From: Arcobacter caeni
GTDB lineage: Bacteria > Campylobacterota > Campylobacteria > Campylobacterales > Arcobacteraceae
NCBI RefSeq assembly: GCF_003063245.1
Contig: NZ_MUXE01000010.1
Span: 1-64,000 of the forward strand
DNA: 64,000 nucleotides
Direction of reading: 5' to 3'
In this document: piece by piece, positions 46,399-56,506 of the stretch
How positions within the stretch are numbered: position 1 is the first letter of the stretch
Layout: every line of letters starts with the position of its first letter
Made by a program: the position numbers and the translations under genes
The notes under the pieces: generated by a model
Database searches by the model: none
What the model was told of the DNA's origin: nothing
What the model saw: the letters and a program-made list of their open reading frames with translations, nothing else

Positions 46399-48603
46399 TT
46401 AAATAAGAATTTCTCTATTTCCTTTGGCATTAACTTCTGATAAAATACCTGATTGTTCTAGCTGTTCTACTATTGTTGCTGCTCGGTTATAACCAATTCT
46501 CAGTCTTCTTTGAATATATGAAATAGAAGTTTTTTTCTCAGTTAAAACAATCTCTTTCGCATCTTCGTATAACTCATCAAATTCAATATTTGTAGTTGTA
46601 TTTGAACTACTTGAATTTACACTTGAAGTCCTATCTTTTATAAAATTCATATCATACTCAACAACTCTTTGTTCTTTTAAGAAATCTACAACTTTTTCAA
46701 TTTCTGTTTCTGTCGACCAGGGTGCGTGAATTCGCACAAGTCCAGACATTCCAGGAGGTGTAAATAACATATCTCCTTTTCCTAATAAAGACTCAGCTCC
46801 CATAGAATCCAAAATGATTTTAGAATCTATTCTTTGCCCTACTTTATAAGATAATCTACTTGGTAAATTGGCTTTTATAAGTCCCGTTACAACATCAACA
46901 GATGGTCTTTGAGTTGCTACTATTAAGTGAATTCCCGATGCTCTTGCCATTTGTGCAAGTCTTGCAATTGAATACTCAACATCTTTTCCACTTGTCATCA
47001 TTAAATCGGCTAACTCATCAATTACAACCACAATATAAGGCATAGTATCATACCCCTCTACTTTTGCTTTGTCATTGTAGTTTTCAATATTTTTAGTTTT
47101 AGTTTTTGACATTAAAGTGTATCGTCTCTCCATTTCTGAAACCATATTTGCTAAGGCATTTATCGCATCACCTGCTTTTGTAATAACAGGAGTTAAAAGA
47201 TGAGGAATATCGTTATACATTGAAAACTCAAGCATTTTTGGATCAATCATTACCAGTCTTAAATTATCTGGTGAATTTTTATAAAGCAATGATAAAATCA
47301 TTGAATTTATTCCAACTGATTTTCCAGAACCCGTTGTTCCTGCAATTAATAAGTGAGGAAGTTTTTTAAGGTCTGTAATAAATGGTTTACCAACAATATC
47401 TTTTCCTAAAATCATTGTAAGTGGAGATTTTGAATTCTGGAAAATCTCACTATCAAGTAATTCTTTTAGATAAATCGTTTGCGTATCTTCATTTGGAACT
47501 TCAATTCCTACAACATCTTTTCCAGGAATTGGAGCTTGAATCCTAATTGTTTGAGCCTTAAGCGCCATTGCTAAGTCATCTTGAAGACCTAAAATTTTTG
47601 AAACTTTTACATTTGGTGCTGGTTTAAACTCAAAAGTTGTAACAACGGGACCTGTATAAGTTCGTACAACATCTCCATCGATTTTAAACATCGCTAATTT
47701 ATCAAGTAAATCTGCGATTTTTTGGTCAATAAAAGCTTCTGAAACCTTTGATTTATTGTCTTTTGGTGAATCTTGAAAAAATGAACTTGGAGGTAATTTA
47801 AAGTTTTTTGGTTTTTCAGTTTTTCCTAATTCTATTTGGTCTAATAGTTTTTTATTTTCTTCTAACTCTTCAACTATTAAATTGTGTGATTCAGCATTTG
47901 TTTTTTCTACATATTTTTCATCAAATAACGAGTTGTCAAAAGATTCTTCTTCTTTTTTTGTTTCTTCTTTTCTTAAAACCAAAGGAACAATTTTTTTAGC
48001 ATTAGATTCTATTGCTTTTATTTCTAAAATATTTTTATCTAATTTTTTTTCTATATTTTTATAAACAGTTTGATTAATCTCTTCATTTCTTTTTTCTCTA
48101 TTTTTATTTTCTATTTTTTTAATATTTAGACTATTTCTCAGTTTTATTTTATTTTTAAGTTTATGCAAATCTTCTAATTCAAAATCTGAATTCTCAAACA
48201 ACACTATAACAGAAATTATAAATCCAACTAAAACGAAAAAATAAAGTCCAGCTCGTCCTATTATTGGACTTAAACTATCAACTAAAATATTACCAATTTC
48301 TCCCCTTAAATAAGGGTTTTCAATAAGTAATGCTTGTAAAATCAAAGATACAAAAAGTAATAAAAATACGACTAATATATTTAAAACTAAATCTCTTTCT
48401 TTTATATTTTTAAAATTTATAATATATAAAATGTAGATAAATAAAAATAAACTAACATAAGATAAATATCCAAAATATTTATGTGAATAATCTGAAAAAA
48501 CATACCCAACATTTCCAACTACATCTTGAGCACTTTCAAAAGTGGAAAATTGGAAATAAATAATTATAAATAAAAAGATTAATGATATGATTTTTTTTGC
48601 TAT
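46399..48603 (-). CDS. ftsK: DNA translocase FtsK
   Basis: About 734 residues. I extend it upstream of the first standard start (TTG at 48345), because the frame stays open for 86 more codons and encodes the missing membrane part: KKIISLIFLFIIIYFQF, then YLSYVSLFLFIYILYI, giving the usual four helices. The only candidate starts there are ATA (48603) or ATC (48606), each behind an AAAGG site. A short charged linker, the motor (Walker A GTTGSGKSVG, Walker B VVVIDELADLMM) and a gamma DNA-reading domain at the end (YIQRRLRIGYNRAATIVEQLE) follow. It pumps DNA at the division septum. Confidence 0.88.
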   Translation of the reverse strand: MAKKIISLIFLFIIIYFQFSTFESAQDVVGNVGYVFSDYSHKYFGYLSYVSLFLFIYILYIINFKNIKERDLVLNILVVFLLLFVSLILQALLIENPYLRGEIGNILVDSLSPIIGRAGLYFFVLVGFIISVIVLFENSDFELEDLHKLKNKIKLRNSLNIKKIENKNREKRNEEINQTVYKNIEKKLDKNILEIKAIESNAKKIVPLVLRKEETKKEEESFDNSLFDEKYVEKTNAESHNLIVEELEENKKLLDQIELGKTEKPKNFKLPPSSFFQDSPKDNKSKVSEAFIDQKIADLLDKLAMFKIDGDVVRTYTGPVVTTFEFKPAPNVKVSKILGLQDDLAMALKAQTIRIQAPIPGKDVVGIEVPNEDTQTIYLKELLDSEIFQNSKSPLTMILGKDIVGKPFITDLKKLPHLLIAGTTGSGKSVGINSMILSLLYKNSPDNLRLVMIDPKMLEFSMYNDIPHLLTPVITKAGDAINALANMVSEMERRYTLMSKTKTKNIENYNDKAKVEGYDTMPYIVVVIDELADLMMTSGKDVEYSIARLAQMARASGIHLIVATQRPSVDVVTGLIKANLPSRLSYKVGQRIDSKIILDSMGAESLLGKGDMLFTPPGMSGLVRIHAPWSTETEIEKVVDFLKEQRVVEYDMNFIKDRTSSVNSSSSNTTTNIEFDELYEDAKEIVLTEKKTSISYIQRRLRIGYNRAATIVEQLEQSGILSEVNAKGNREILI

Positions 48604-48613
48604 GATAAAGCCT

Positions 48614-49561
48614 TTATTTTAATAAATTTGATATTTTTGCTTGTAATTTAAGCCATTGCTTATGCTCAAATAAAGGAAAACCTGCCCACGATTTTTTAGG
48701 CTCAGTTATACTTTTTGTAACTCCACCACGAGCTGCAATTGTAGTAAATGGTGCAATTTCTAAATGTCCAGCTGTTGCACTTTGTCCGCCCATTACAACA
48801 TACGCATTTAAAATAGTAGAACCTGCAAGTCCAACTTGTCCAACTAATATTGAACCTCGACCAATTTTGCAATTATGTGCAATATGAACTAAATTATCAA
48901 GTCGTACACCATCTTCAATAATTGTTGATTTAAATACAGCTCTATCTATTGCCGTATTTGCACCAATTTCTACATCATTTCCAATAGTTACATTTCCATT
49001 TTGATAGATTTTAATGTATTTTCCATCTTTTGTATTAGCAAATCCAAAACCATCACTTCCTATTACTGTTCCTGCATGAATAATACAATCATTTCCTATT
49101 GTACAATCCCTATAAACAGTAACATTTGGATAAATAATAGTGTTATTCCCTATTTTTACATTATCGCCTATAAAAGCTCCAGCCATAATAGTACAGTTAT
49201 TTCCAATAACAGAATTTTTTCCCACATAAACATTTGGCATAATAGTTGTTTCACTACCAATTAAAGGTTCAGCGCCATATATTTCAACAACATTTGGAGC
49301 AAAAAGTTTACTTATTTTCGCTAAATTCAAATATGGTTGATCACAAACTAATGCAACTACACCATCTGGAACTTCATTTACATTTTCATGTGTAACTAAA
49401 ACAGCGGCTGCTTTTGTATTTTTTAAATCGTTAATATATTTTTTATTTTCTAAAAAAGTAAGTTGATTTTCATTTGAATCTAATAAAGTGTTTAAACCTG
49501 TAATTTCTTTTTCGTTTTGGCAATCTATACCAATAAAATTAGCAATCTCTTTAAGAGTCAT
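48614..49561 (-). CDS. lpxD: UDP-3-O-acylglucosamine N-acyltransferase
   Basis: 315 residues. An N-terminal uridine-binding domain precedes many hexapeptide repeats (for instance IGNNCTIMAGAFIGDNVKIG), forming a left-handed beta helix. HIAHNCKIG carries the catalytic histidine. It adds the second acyl chain in lipid A synthesis. It sits upstream of ftsK. Confidence 0.93.
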   Translation of the reverse strand: MTLKEIANFIGIDCQNEKEITGLNTLLDSNENQLTFLENKKYINDLKNTKAAAVLVTHENVNEVPDGVVALVCDQPYLNLAKISKLFAPNVVEIYGAEPLIGSETTIMPNVYVGKNSVIGNNCTIMAGAFIGDNVKIGNNTIIYPNVTVYRDCTIGNDCIIHAGTVIGSDGFGFANTKDGKYIKIYQNGNVTIGNDVEIGANTAIDRAVFKSTIIEDGVRLDNLVHIAHNCKIGRGSILVGQVGLAGSTILNAYVVMGGQSATAGHLEIAPFTTIAARGGVTKSITEPKKSWAGFPLFEHKQWLKLQAKISNLLK

Positions 49562-49580
49562 TTTTTATCCTTATTATAAA

Positions 49581-49608
49581 AAAGATAGAAGATTAGTCTT
49601 CTATCTTT
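49581..49608 (-). terminator. ilvBH terminator
   Basis: AAAGATAGAAGA and TCTTCTATCTTT form a 12-bp hairpin with TTAG loop, followed by TTTTTTATAA on the minus strand. It overlaps the ilvH stop codon. Confidence 0.75.
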
Positions 49609-50098
49609 CCATTGCTACAATTCCACTTCTTACAACTTCAAGTGGATTGAATTTTTGCATAACTTTTATAAAATTCATAATTCTAGCACTTGAATCAGTG
49701 GCGCTTACAATAATAGAATCATCAGTTACATTTTGGATACTACCATGATATGCTCGTGCAATTACATCAATATCTGATAAGTTATTATCAATTGAAAATT
49801 TCATTAAAACTGTATCTTTTTCAATTACATTTTTATGTTCATTTACTCTTAATACTGGAATTAATTTATTTAATTGTTTAACAATTTGATCAATTACTCT
49901 TTTATCACCAGTTGTTACAATTGTCATTCTTGAATATTGACTCTCTGTAATTGGTGCAACTGTTAAAGAATCGATATTATAACCTCGTGCTGAAAATAAT
50001 CCAACAATTCTTGATAAAACATTGTGTTCGTTTAAAACAATAACTGAAATTACTTGTCTTGATATTTCTGAATCGTAATAATGGTTAAAATTGTTCAT
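49601..50098 (-). CDS. ilvH: Acetolactate synthase small subunit
   Basis: 165 residues. An ACT domain (VISVIVLNEHNVLSRIVGLFSARGYNIDSL) binds valine and regulates the large subunit. The start overlaps the ilvB stop by one base. Confidence 0.93.
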   Translation of the reverse strand: MNNFNHYYDSEISRQVISVIVLNEHNVLSRIVGLFSARGYNIDSLTVAPITESQYSRMTIVTTGDKRVIDQIVKQLNKLIPVLRVNEHKNVIEKDTVLMKFSIDNNLSDIDVIARAYHGSIQNVTDDSIIVSATDSSARIMNFIKVMQKFNPLEVVRSGIVAMER

Positions 50099-51801
50099 TA
50101 TTTTCCTCCTTCGATTAATGTCATTTCATTTAATGCATGACCATTTGGAACCATTGGCAATACCTCTTCATTTCTAGCAACTACAACTTCAATCATTGCA
50201 GGTCTTTTTTTCTCAACAGCGTCTTTTAAAGCAATATCAAACTCTTCTTTTGTTGTAACTCTATAACCTAATCCTCCAAAAGCCTCCACAAGCATTTTGA
50301 AATTTGGTTGAGCTGATAAATCTGTTTCAGATAATCTATTCCCATAAAACATTGTTTGCCATTGTCTTACCATTCCTAAATAGTTGTTATTTAAAATGAT
50401 GTTAATAACAGGTAATTCATACTCAACACAAGTCATAAGTTCTTGAATATTCATCAAAATAGAACCATCACCTGTGAAGTTGATTGAAACTTTATCTGTT
50501 CCTTTTAAAGCTCGTGCAACACCCATTGCAGCGGGTAATCCAAATCCCATAGTTCCTAAACCACCACTTGTAATCCATTGTCTTGGATATGAAAATGGAT
50601 AAAATTGTGCTGTCCACATTTGATGTTGTCCAACATCAGTTGAAATAACAGCTCTTGCTCCTAAAAGATGCCCAACTCTTTGAATTGGCCATTGAGGTTT
50701 GATAACTTCATTTGAATCGATATATCTTAAAGGCTCTTTTTCTCTATAATCTCTTAATAATTCAACCCAATTTGTATAATCATTAAACTCATTTTCACCA
50801 TTTTCTATTGCTTCAATCATAGCTTTTACTGTAACTTTTAAATCTCCAACTATTGGATAATCTGGAACTACAAGTTTAGCAATTGATGTAGGATCTATAT
50901 CAACATGAATTACTTTTGCTTTAGAAGCAAATTCATCAAGTCTTCCAGTTACTCTATCATCAAATCTTGCACCCAATGAGATTAATAAATCTGTTTCATG
51001 AGCTGCCATATTTGCAGAAAATTCTCCATGCATTCCTAACATTCCAAAGAATAATGGATTTTCATCACCCATTACACCTCTTGCCATTAATGTTTCAACA
51101 GCAGGAATATTTAATTTTTTTGCTAATTCTCTAATTTCAAATGCACAGTTTGATAAAACAGCTCCACCACCAACATAAAGTAAAGGTTTTTTTGCATTTG
51201 AAATAGCTTCCATCGCTCTTTTTAACTGTTTTTTATTGTAATTAACAGTTGGTTTATATGTTGGCATATTAACTTCACTAGGATAAATAAAATCGCCCAT
51301 TTCTGCTGTAATGTCTTTTGGAATATCAACATGTACAGGTCCTGGTCTTCCAGTGCTTGCTATATGAAACGCCTCTTTAATGATTCTTGGTAAATCTTCA
51401 AGTCTATTAACTAAATAATTGTGTTTTGTACAAGGTCTTGAAATTCCAACAGCATCAATTTCTTGAAAACCATCAGAACCAATAATCGTTGTTGGAACTT
51501 GCCCTGAAATTACAACCAAAGGAATAGAATCCATATAAGCATCGGCTAAACCTGTTACTGCGTTTGTAAATCCAGGACCTGAAGTTACAATTGAAACCCC
51601 AACTTTTCCTGTTGCTCTTGCATATCCCTCTGCTGCAATTATTGAAGCTTGTTCATGTCTATTCAGAATGTGTTGAAAATAATTTTGTTTATATATTTCA
51701 TCGTAGACGTTCATAATAGCGCCTCCAGGGTATCCAAATACTACTTCAACCCCTTCTTGATGTAATGATTCTACAACCATTTTTGCGCCAGTCATTCTCA
51801 T
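50098..51801 (-). CDS. ilvB: Acetolactate synthase large subunit
   Basis: 567 residues, TPP-dependent. FGYPGGAIMNVYDEIY and NRHEQASIIAAEGYARA are at the N-terminus, with GDGSILMNIQEL (TPP/Mg binding) near residue 440. It makes acetolactate for valine, leucine and isoleucine. It forms an operon with ilvH. Confidence 0.94.
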   Translation of the reverse strand: MRMTGAKMVVESLHQEGVEVVFGYPGGAIMNVYDEIYKQNYFQHILNRHEQASIIAAEGYARATGKVGVSIVTSGPGFTNAVTGLADAYMDSIPLVVISGQVPTTIIGSDGFQEIDAVGISRPCTKHNYLVNRLEDLPRIIKEAFHIASTGRPGPVHVDIPKDITAEMGDFIYPSEVNMPTYKPTVNYNKKQLKRAMEAISNAKKPLLYVGGGAVLSNCAFEIRELAKKLNIPAVETLMARGVMGDENPLFFGMLGMHGEFSANMAAHETDLLISLGARFDDRVTGRLDEFASKAKVIHVDIDPTSIAKLVVPDYPIVGDLKVTVKAMIEAIENGENEFNDYTNWVELLRDYREKEPLRYIDSNEVIKPQWPIQRVGHLLGARAVISTDVGQHQMWTAQFYPFSYPRQWITSGGLGTMGFGLPAAMGVARALKGTDKVSINFTGDGSILMNIQELMTCVEYELPVINIILNNNYLGMVRQWQTMFYGNRLSETDLSAQPNFKMLVEAFGGLGYRVTTKEEFDIALKDAVEKKRPAMIEVVVARNEEVLPMVPNGHALNEMTLIEGGK

Positions 51802-51882
51802 AATAATTCTCCGTTTTTCTAAAAATAAGTCTTTATTTTACTAAAAATATAATTAAACTTGGGTTTGATAATGTAGTAAATT

Positions 51883-53790
51883 TTATACTTTTATCTCTTG
51901 AGGAGTTGAAAAATAGTAACCTTGAGCATAATCGACACCCAATAATTTCATTAATTCAAAAATTTCTTTACTATTTACATATAAAGCAATAACTTTAATA
52001 TCAGCTTCTTTTGCAAAATCTATAATACTTTTTACTAAAAGAAAAGATATTTTATCTTCTAAAATTTTACTTATAATATTTCCATCAATTTTTATATAAT
52101 CTGATTTTATTTCAGTTAAATATATAAAATTTGAATATCCACTTCCAAAATCATCAATAAAAATTTTATAACCTAAACCTTTCAACATTAATAAATTATC
52201 TTTTGCTTCTTTACAATTTATTAAATCTTCACTTTCAACTATTTCTAATCCTAATCTACTAGAAATATTCTCTTCTAAAGCAAAATTCTTTAAAAGTTGA
52301 AGAATTGAGTTATCAATAATATCTTTAGGATTTAAATTTAAATTTATTTTTATATCTTTTTCTTCTCTAAGTTTTTTATAACAAATTTTTAAAATAGTTT
52401 TTGTAATATTTCTTAAAATAAAAGTACCTTTTATGATTGGAAGAATTTTTTCTGGTAAAACTATATTTCCATTTTTATCTATAATTCGAAGAAGTGCTTC
52501 ATAATAAGAAATTTCTTCAGTTTTTGCATCTATTATTTCTTGATAAAAACAAACAACTTGTTTTTTTTCTATGGCATCTTTTATTTCATTTATTGAAAGA
52601 GTTGATTCTGTATTTTTATTTTTTATTTCATCATAAATTTCTATATTATTTCTACCTTTATTTTTTGCATCATATAAGGCTAAATCAGCTAATTTAAAGG
52701 CATCTGAAAAGCTTCTTGATTTATGTGGAACAAGATTTACACCAATAGAAACAGTTACATTTATGAACTCTTGATTATTTATATAAAACTGAGTATTTTG
52801 GATATTTTTAAAAATTCTTTCTATTACATTTAAAGCACTTAAATTATCGTTTCGATTAATTTTTGCCAAAATTACAAACTCTTCTCCTCCATATCTAATG
52901 ATAATATCTTCGTTTATTCTAACTGTTGAAGTAATTATTTGAGCAGTTTGGCTTAATATTTTATCTCCAATATCATGACCATAAGTGTCATTTACAGCTT
53001 TGAAATAATCTATATCTAAAGTTGCTAAAATGTACTCATTTAAATTTATAAAATTTTCTGTGTCTTGTAGATAATTTCTATTATAAACACCGGTTAGCTT
53101 ATCAGTATAAGCACTTTTTTTAATAGCTAGATATTTAAAAGTTTGAATCAATAAAAGAATCAAAAATCCTATTACTATAAAAATAATTGTAATAATTGTA
53201 TATTGAATCCAGTTAAGTATTTTATTTATTTCTTCAATCTTTTTTATAGAAAAATCAATTGCCAAAACGAGTTCAACTTCGTTATTTCTTAAAATAGGTA
53301 CTAAATATGTAATTGATAACTGATGAGAAAACCCATGCTCAATAATAAGTGATTTTTTTGTTTCAAAAATTTCTAACCATCTTGAATTATCAATATCAAA
53401 TTTTTGATTTAAAAAAGCCTTTTCATTTTCTTTTGCACCATCTGCTAAAAATCTAAAAATTCCTCTTGCATCTTTATAAATTAAGTAGGCATATTTAATA
53501 TTTGAAGTCAATAATAAACTTAGATTTTCTTCAATTTGAGTTCTTAATTTAGGATTTAACTCCAACTCTTTTGAATAAGCTTTTTGGCTTGTTTGTAAAG
53601 ATTTTTCAATTGAGGAAGCATTATTATTTGCTATTGAAATAACATCAAAAGTTGATACTTCTATCATTTTTTGAGTTATGTTTTTTTCTAATTTAATTGT
53701 TCCATAAAGTAATAATGAAAAAACAATAGATATAAATAAAACTATAAAAATCAGATAAATTGGATTTTTAGTAAATAAGATTTTTCTCAT
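51883..53790 (-). CDS. GGDEF-EAL protein with periplasmic sensor and probably inactive EAL domain
   Basis: 635 residues. Two membrane helices (about 10-31 and 195-217) enclose a periplasmic sensor. The GGDEF domain has GGEEF (301-305), so it should make cyclic di-GMP; the RxxD inhibition site is not in place. The EAL domain has EALLR (431-435), N486, E516, D546, D547 and K567, but the usual AEGVE catalytic segment is ALYVN (602-606), which replaces the glutamate base with N606. It is translationally coupled to the small periplasmic gene upstream (TAATG). Confidence 0.88.
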   Translation of the reverse strand: MRKILFTKNPIYLIFIVLFISIVFSLLLYGTIKLEKNITQKMIEVSTFDVISIANNNASSIEKSLQTSQKAYSKELELNPKLRTQIEENLSLLLTSNIKYAYLIYKDARGIFRFLADGAKENEKAFLNQKFDIDNSRWLEIFETKKSLIIEHGFSHQLSITYLVPILRNNEVELVLAIDFSIKKIEEINKILNWIQYTIITIIFIVIGFLILLLIQTFKYLAIKKSAYTDKLTGVYNRNYLQDTENFINLNEYILATLDIDYFKAVNDTYGHDIGDKILSQTAQIITSTVRINEDIIIRYGGEEFVILAKINRNDNLSALNVIERIFKNIQNTQFYINNQEFINVTVSIGVNLVPHKSRSFSDAFKLADLALYDAKNKGRNNIEIYDEIKNKNTESTLSINEIKDAIEKKQVVCFYQEIIDAKTEEISYYEALLRIIDKNGNIVLPEKILPIIKGTFILRNITKTILKICYKKLREEKDIKINLNLNPKDIIDNSILQLLKNFALEENISSRLGLEIVESEDLINCKEAKDNLLMLKGLGYKIFIDDFGSGYSNFIYLTEIKSDYIKIDGNIISKILEDKISFLLVKSIIDFAKEADIKVIALYVNSKEIFELMKLLGVDYAQGYYFSTPQEIKV

Positions 53791-54248
53791 TAAAAGTCTT
53801 CCACAAATTTATCATAATCTTTTGATAACTCAATTTTTTGTTTTTCTAACCTTGCTTTTATAAATGTGATATTCGGTCTACTTTTATTCCAAAAAAATGC
53901 ACCTAAATATCTATCATTATTTAAGAGTTTTTCATAATTATTTGTAAAAAATAGTTTATTATTATCATTTTTACAATAAAAATCTAAATCTACATTTCTT
54001 TTTATAAAAACAAAATTGGCATTTTCACAACTATTTGTTAAAGTAAAAAATTTAGAATAAACATCATTTTCAATGCTTGATATTTCAGGAATATAAAGTT
54101 TTATTTCACCTTTTATTGAAGCTGTTGCAATATTTGATATTATTTTTGCTTCAAGTTCTAGTTCTTTGTCATATTTATTAAGTAAAAAAGTATATTGATC
54201 AGCATTTAAAAAAGAAATAAGCGTTATTAAAAATATTATAAATTTCAT
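53790..54248 (-). CDS. Small secreted protein, YfiR-like by context
   Basis: 152 residues from an ATG that overlaps the TonB gene stop as TAATG (an ATG four codons upstream is also open). A signal peptide (MKFIIFLITLISFLNA) sends it to the periplasm. The C-terminal NITFIKARLEKQKIEL resembles the last strand of YfiR (DUF4154) proteins. Between a TonB receptor and a GGDEF protein, this fits a YfiR-type repressor of the cyclase. The function is inferred from context. Confidence 0.6.
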   Translation of the reverse strand: MKFIIFLITLISFLNADQYTFLLNKYDKELELEAKIISNIATASIKGEIKLYIPEISSIENDVYSKFFTLTNSCENANFVFIKRNVDLDFYCKNDNNKLFFTNNYEKLLNNDRYLGAFFWNKSRPNITFIKARLEKQKIELSKDYDKFVEDF

Positions 54249-56089
54249 TAAAATTTCCATTTCAATGAAAGAGTAGCACTTCTTTCATAATCATTAAAAG
54301 CAAAATCATTTCCTGAATCAGAATATAACGATTCAGTTGAATCATTAAAAAGATTTTCACCTTTTAAACTAATTTTTAAATTTTTATTTATATTGTATGC
54401 AAGTCCTAATGATAAATCAAAAGAGGAATCTATATCTAAGTTTTTATAAGTATAAGAATTTCTATATAAAACAGAAGTAAAATATTCAAACTTATCATAT
54501 TCTCCCATATATTTTACATAACCACCTTTATTTGAGTTATTTAAAGTCTCACTTAAAGTTGTTGTAAAGTAGTTTATTTGGATTTTATTTGCATTTTCTA
54601 AAAGATACTCATAATTATATATATATCCTGATGTTTTAATTCTATGGTCAATATTCATAAAACCAATAGTTGGCTCTAAATAAATAAAATCATCTATTTC
54701 CACATTATGATAAGTAACACCTATTTTTGATTTTTGAGTTGTATAAACTCCCTCTATGGTAAATATTTTATAATTTTGAACATCTAAATTTCTATCTAAA
54801 AAAGCATAATCTACATCAAAAAATGAAGGTGGTAAATATGTTTTTGTATAAAAAGTTTTTAATCCAAAATGCTCAAAAGGAGTATAAATAGCGCCAATTC
54901 TATAAAGTTCTTCTGAAATATCTTCTAAAAATCCACTTCTTTTATATTTATCAAATTTTGCATTTCCTATTAAAACTAAATTATCAGTTAGACTGTAATC
55001 ATCTTGAAATACTACTGAAGTTATATCCTCTTTATCAAAATCATTATTTGCATTATTGCCTTGTGTATATTTTTTCTCAGAAGCACTTAATCCTGCTAGG
55101 AAATTATTATTTTTATATTCAAAAGATTTGCTTACACTGGCTTTTACTTTAGTAAATTTTAAATTTTTATCAAAACTTTTGATTCTACGAACGGGTAAAA
55201 ACGACATTCCTTCTTGATTTGTTTCTGAATTATCAAGATTATTAACATCAACTGAAATATTTGTTTTTAGTGATTTGTCATTTAAAAAATAATTAGTAAC
55301 ATCAATAAAAAAATCTTTTGTAGCAATTTCTCCATCTTCAGGAACTGCATCATAAGATAATCCCATATAAGTATCTTTTTTTAAATCGGTATAAGCCATA
55401 TTTATATCTGTATTTTCATTGCTAATATCTAAATATAAATATCTTCTATTTCCATCATTTAATAATTTATCATTTTTATATTTTCTTGTCTCTTTTTCTT
55501 TTTGGTTATTTCCATAAAATAAATAAGTCCAGCCATTTTCAAAAGTTCCTGCATTTGTAAAGCTTTCAGTTGATGAACCTTTTGACGAGCCTTTTAGGTT
55601 TATTTCACTTCCATTTTCTTTTACACCTTTTTTTGTATAAAGTCTAATAAAATAAATTCCGGTTTCACTTCCAAGAGAAAAAGAGCTTTCTCCATAATAA
55701 ATTTCCACATAATCAATAAAATCCAAAGGCAAATCACCCCAAGATACAGCAGCACTTTGATTGTAAAGAGAACTTATTTCATGGTCATTAATAAAAACTC
55801 TAAAAAATCCACTAACAGTAGTTTTTGTTCCAGCCAAAGATAGAGATGATAAACCATATCTATTTTTATTTAGATTCAAAAGAGGAAGTTCTTTTAAAAT
55901 ATCATTTAACTTTTGATATTGCATTAATTTTATATCTTTTTGAGAGTAAAGAAAAACATGACCTAGTTTTTCATCTACCGTTTGTAATGATTTTTGATTA
56001 ACCGTGTCATATTCTTGTAACAAATAATCTAAATTACTTGAAAATAGTGAAGTATAAAAAATGATAAATAATAAAATGAGTAGTTTCAT
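54248..56089 (-). CDS. TonB-dependent outer-membrane receptor
   Basis: 613 residues with a signal peptide. The N-terminal plug (about 40-170, LNDILKELPLLNLNKNRYGLSSLSLAG, IDYVEIYYGESSF) precedes a barrel ending in LKWKF. No clear TonB box is seen. The ligand is unknown. It heads an operon with the small periplasmic protein and the GGDEF-EAL gene, so it may also signal. Confidence 0.85.
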   Translation of the reverse strand: MKLLILLFIIFYTSLFSSNLDYLLQEYDTVNQKSLQTVDEKLGHVFLYSQKDIKLMQYQKLNDILKELPLLNLNKNRYGLSSLSLAGTKTTVSGFFRVFINDHEISSLYNQSAAVSWGDLPLDFIDYVEIYYGESSFSLGSETGIYFIRLYTKKGVKENGSEINLKGSSKGSSTESFTNAGTFENGWTYLFYGNNQKEKETRKYKNDKLLNDGNRRYLYLDISNENTDINMAYTDLKKDTYMGLSYDAVPEDGEIATKDFFIDVTNYFLNDKSLKTNISVDVNNLDNSETNQEGMSFLPVRRIKSFDKNLKFTKVKASVSKSFEYKNNNFLAGLSASEKKYTQGNNANNDFDKEDITSVVFQDDYSLTDNLVLIGNAKFDKYKRSGFLEDISEELYRIGAIYTPFEHFGLKTFYTKTYLPPSFFDVDYAFLDRNLDVQNYKIFTIEGVYTTQKSKIGVTYHNVEIDDFIYLEPTIGFMNIDHRIKTSGYIYNYEYLLENANKIQINYFTTTLSETLNNSNKGGYVKYMGEYDKFEYFTSVLYRNSYTYKNLDIDSSFDLSLGLAYNINKNLKISLKGENLFNDSTESLYSDSGNDFAFNDYERSATLSLKWKF

Positions 56090-56139
56090 AACTGCCTATA
56101 AAAGAAATATTTTACGCATTGTAATCAAATAATAATTAA

Positions 56140-56403
56140 TTATTTATTTAATTCCTCTTGATGTTTTCGCATACCTGCATTTACTTCAGAATATTGTTCT
56201 TGAGTTATATTATCATCTTGAAACCATTTTACTTCATCAATTTGTCCATTGTATGCAGATCCAAGTTCTTCTATTTTTTTTGCAAAATCTTCTACATCAT
56301 CACATATTTCTTTTTTATTTTTAACAGTATCTGTTAATTCTATATACCAATCGTGAGGAGCTTCACCTCTGTTTTTTATTCTTGCTTCGAAAATTACGCT
56401 CAT
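56140..56403 (-). CDS. Hypothetical small protein
   Basis: 87 residues from the ATG at 56403 (MSVIFEARIKNRGEAPHDWY), preferred over one nine codons upstream because the latter precedes a poor site. Acidic and soluble with a helical middle. I recognise no family. Confidence 0.6.
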   Translation of the reverse strand: MSVIFEARIKNRGEAPHDWYIELTDTVKNKKEICDDVEDFAKKIEELGSAYNGQIDEVKWFQDDNITQEQYSEVNAGMRKHQEELNK

Positions 56404-56506
56404 TACATACCTTTGATTTTTTGAAAGCATTATAACAAATAATGAATCTAAAAGCTAAATATGTTAAAATGAACTTCTAAAATTTGTATATATGAAGGTG
56501 TTTTTC

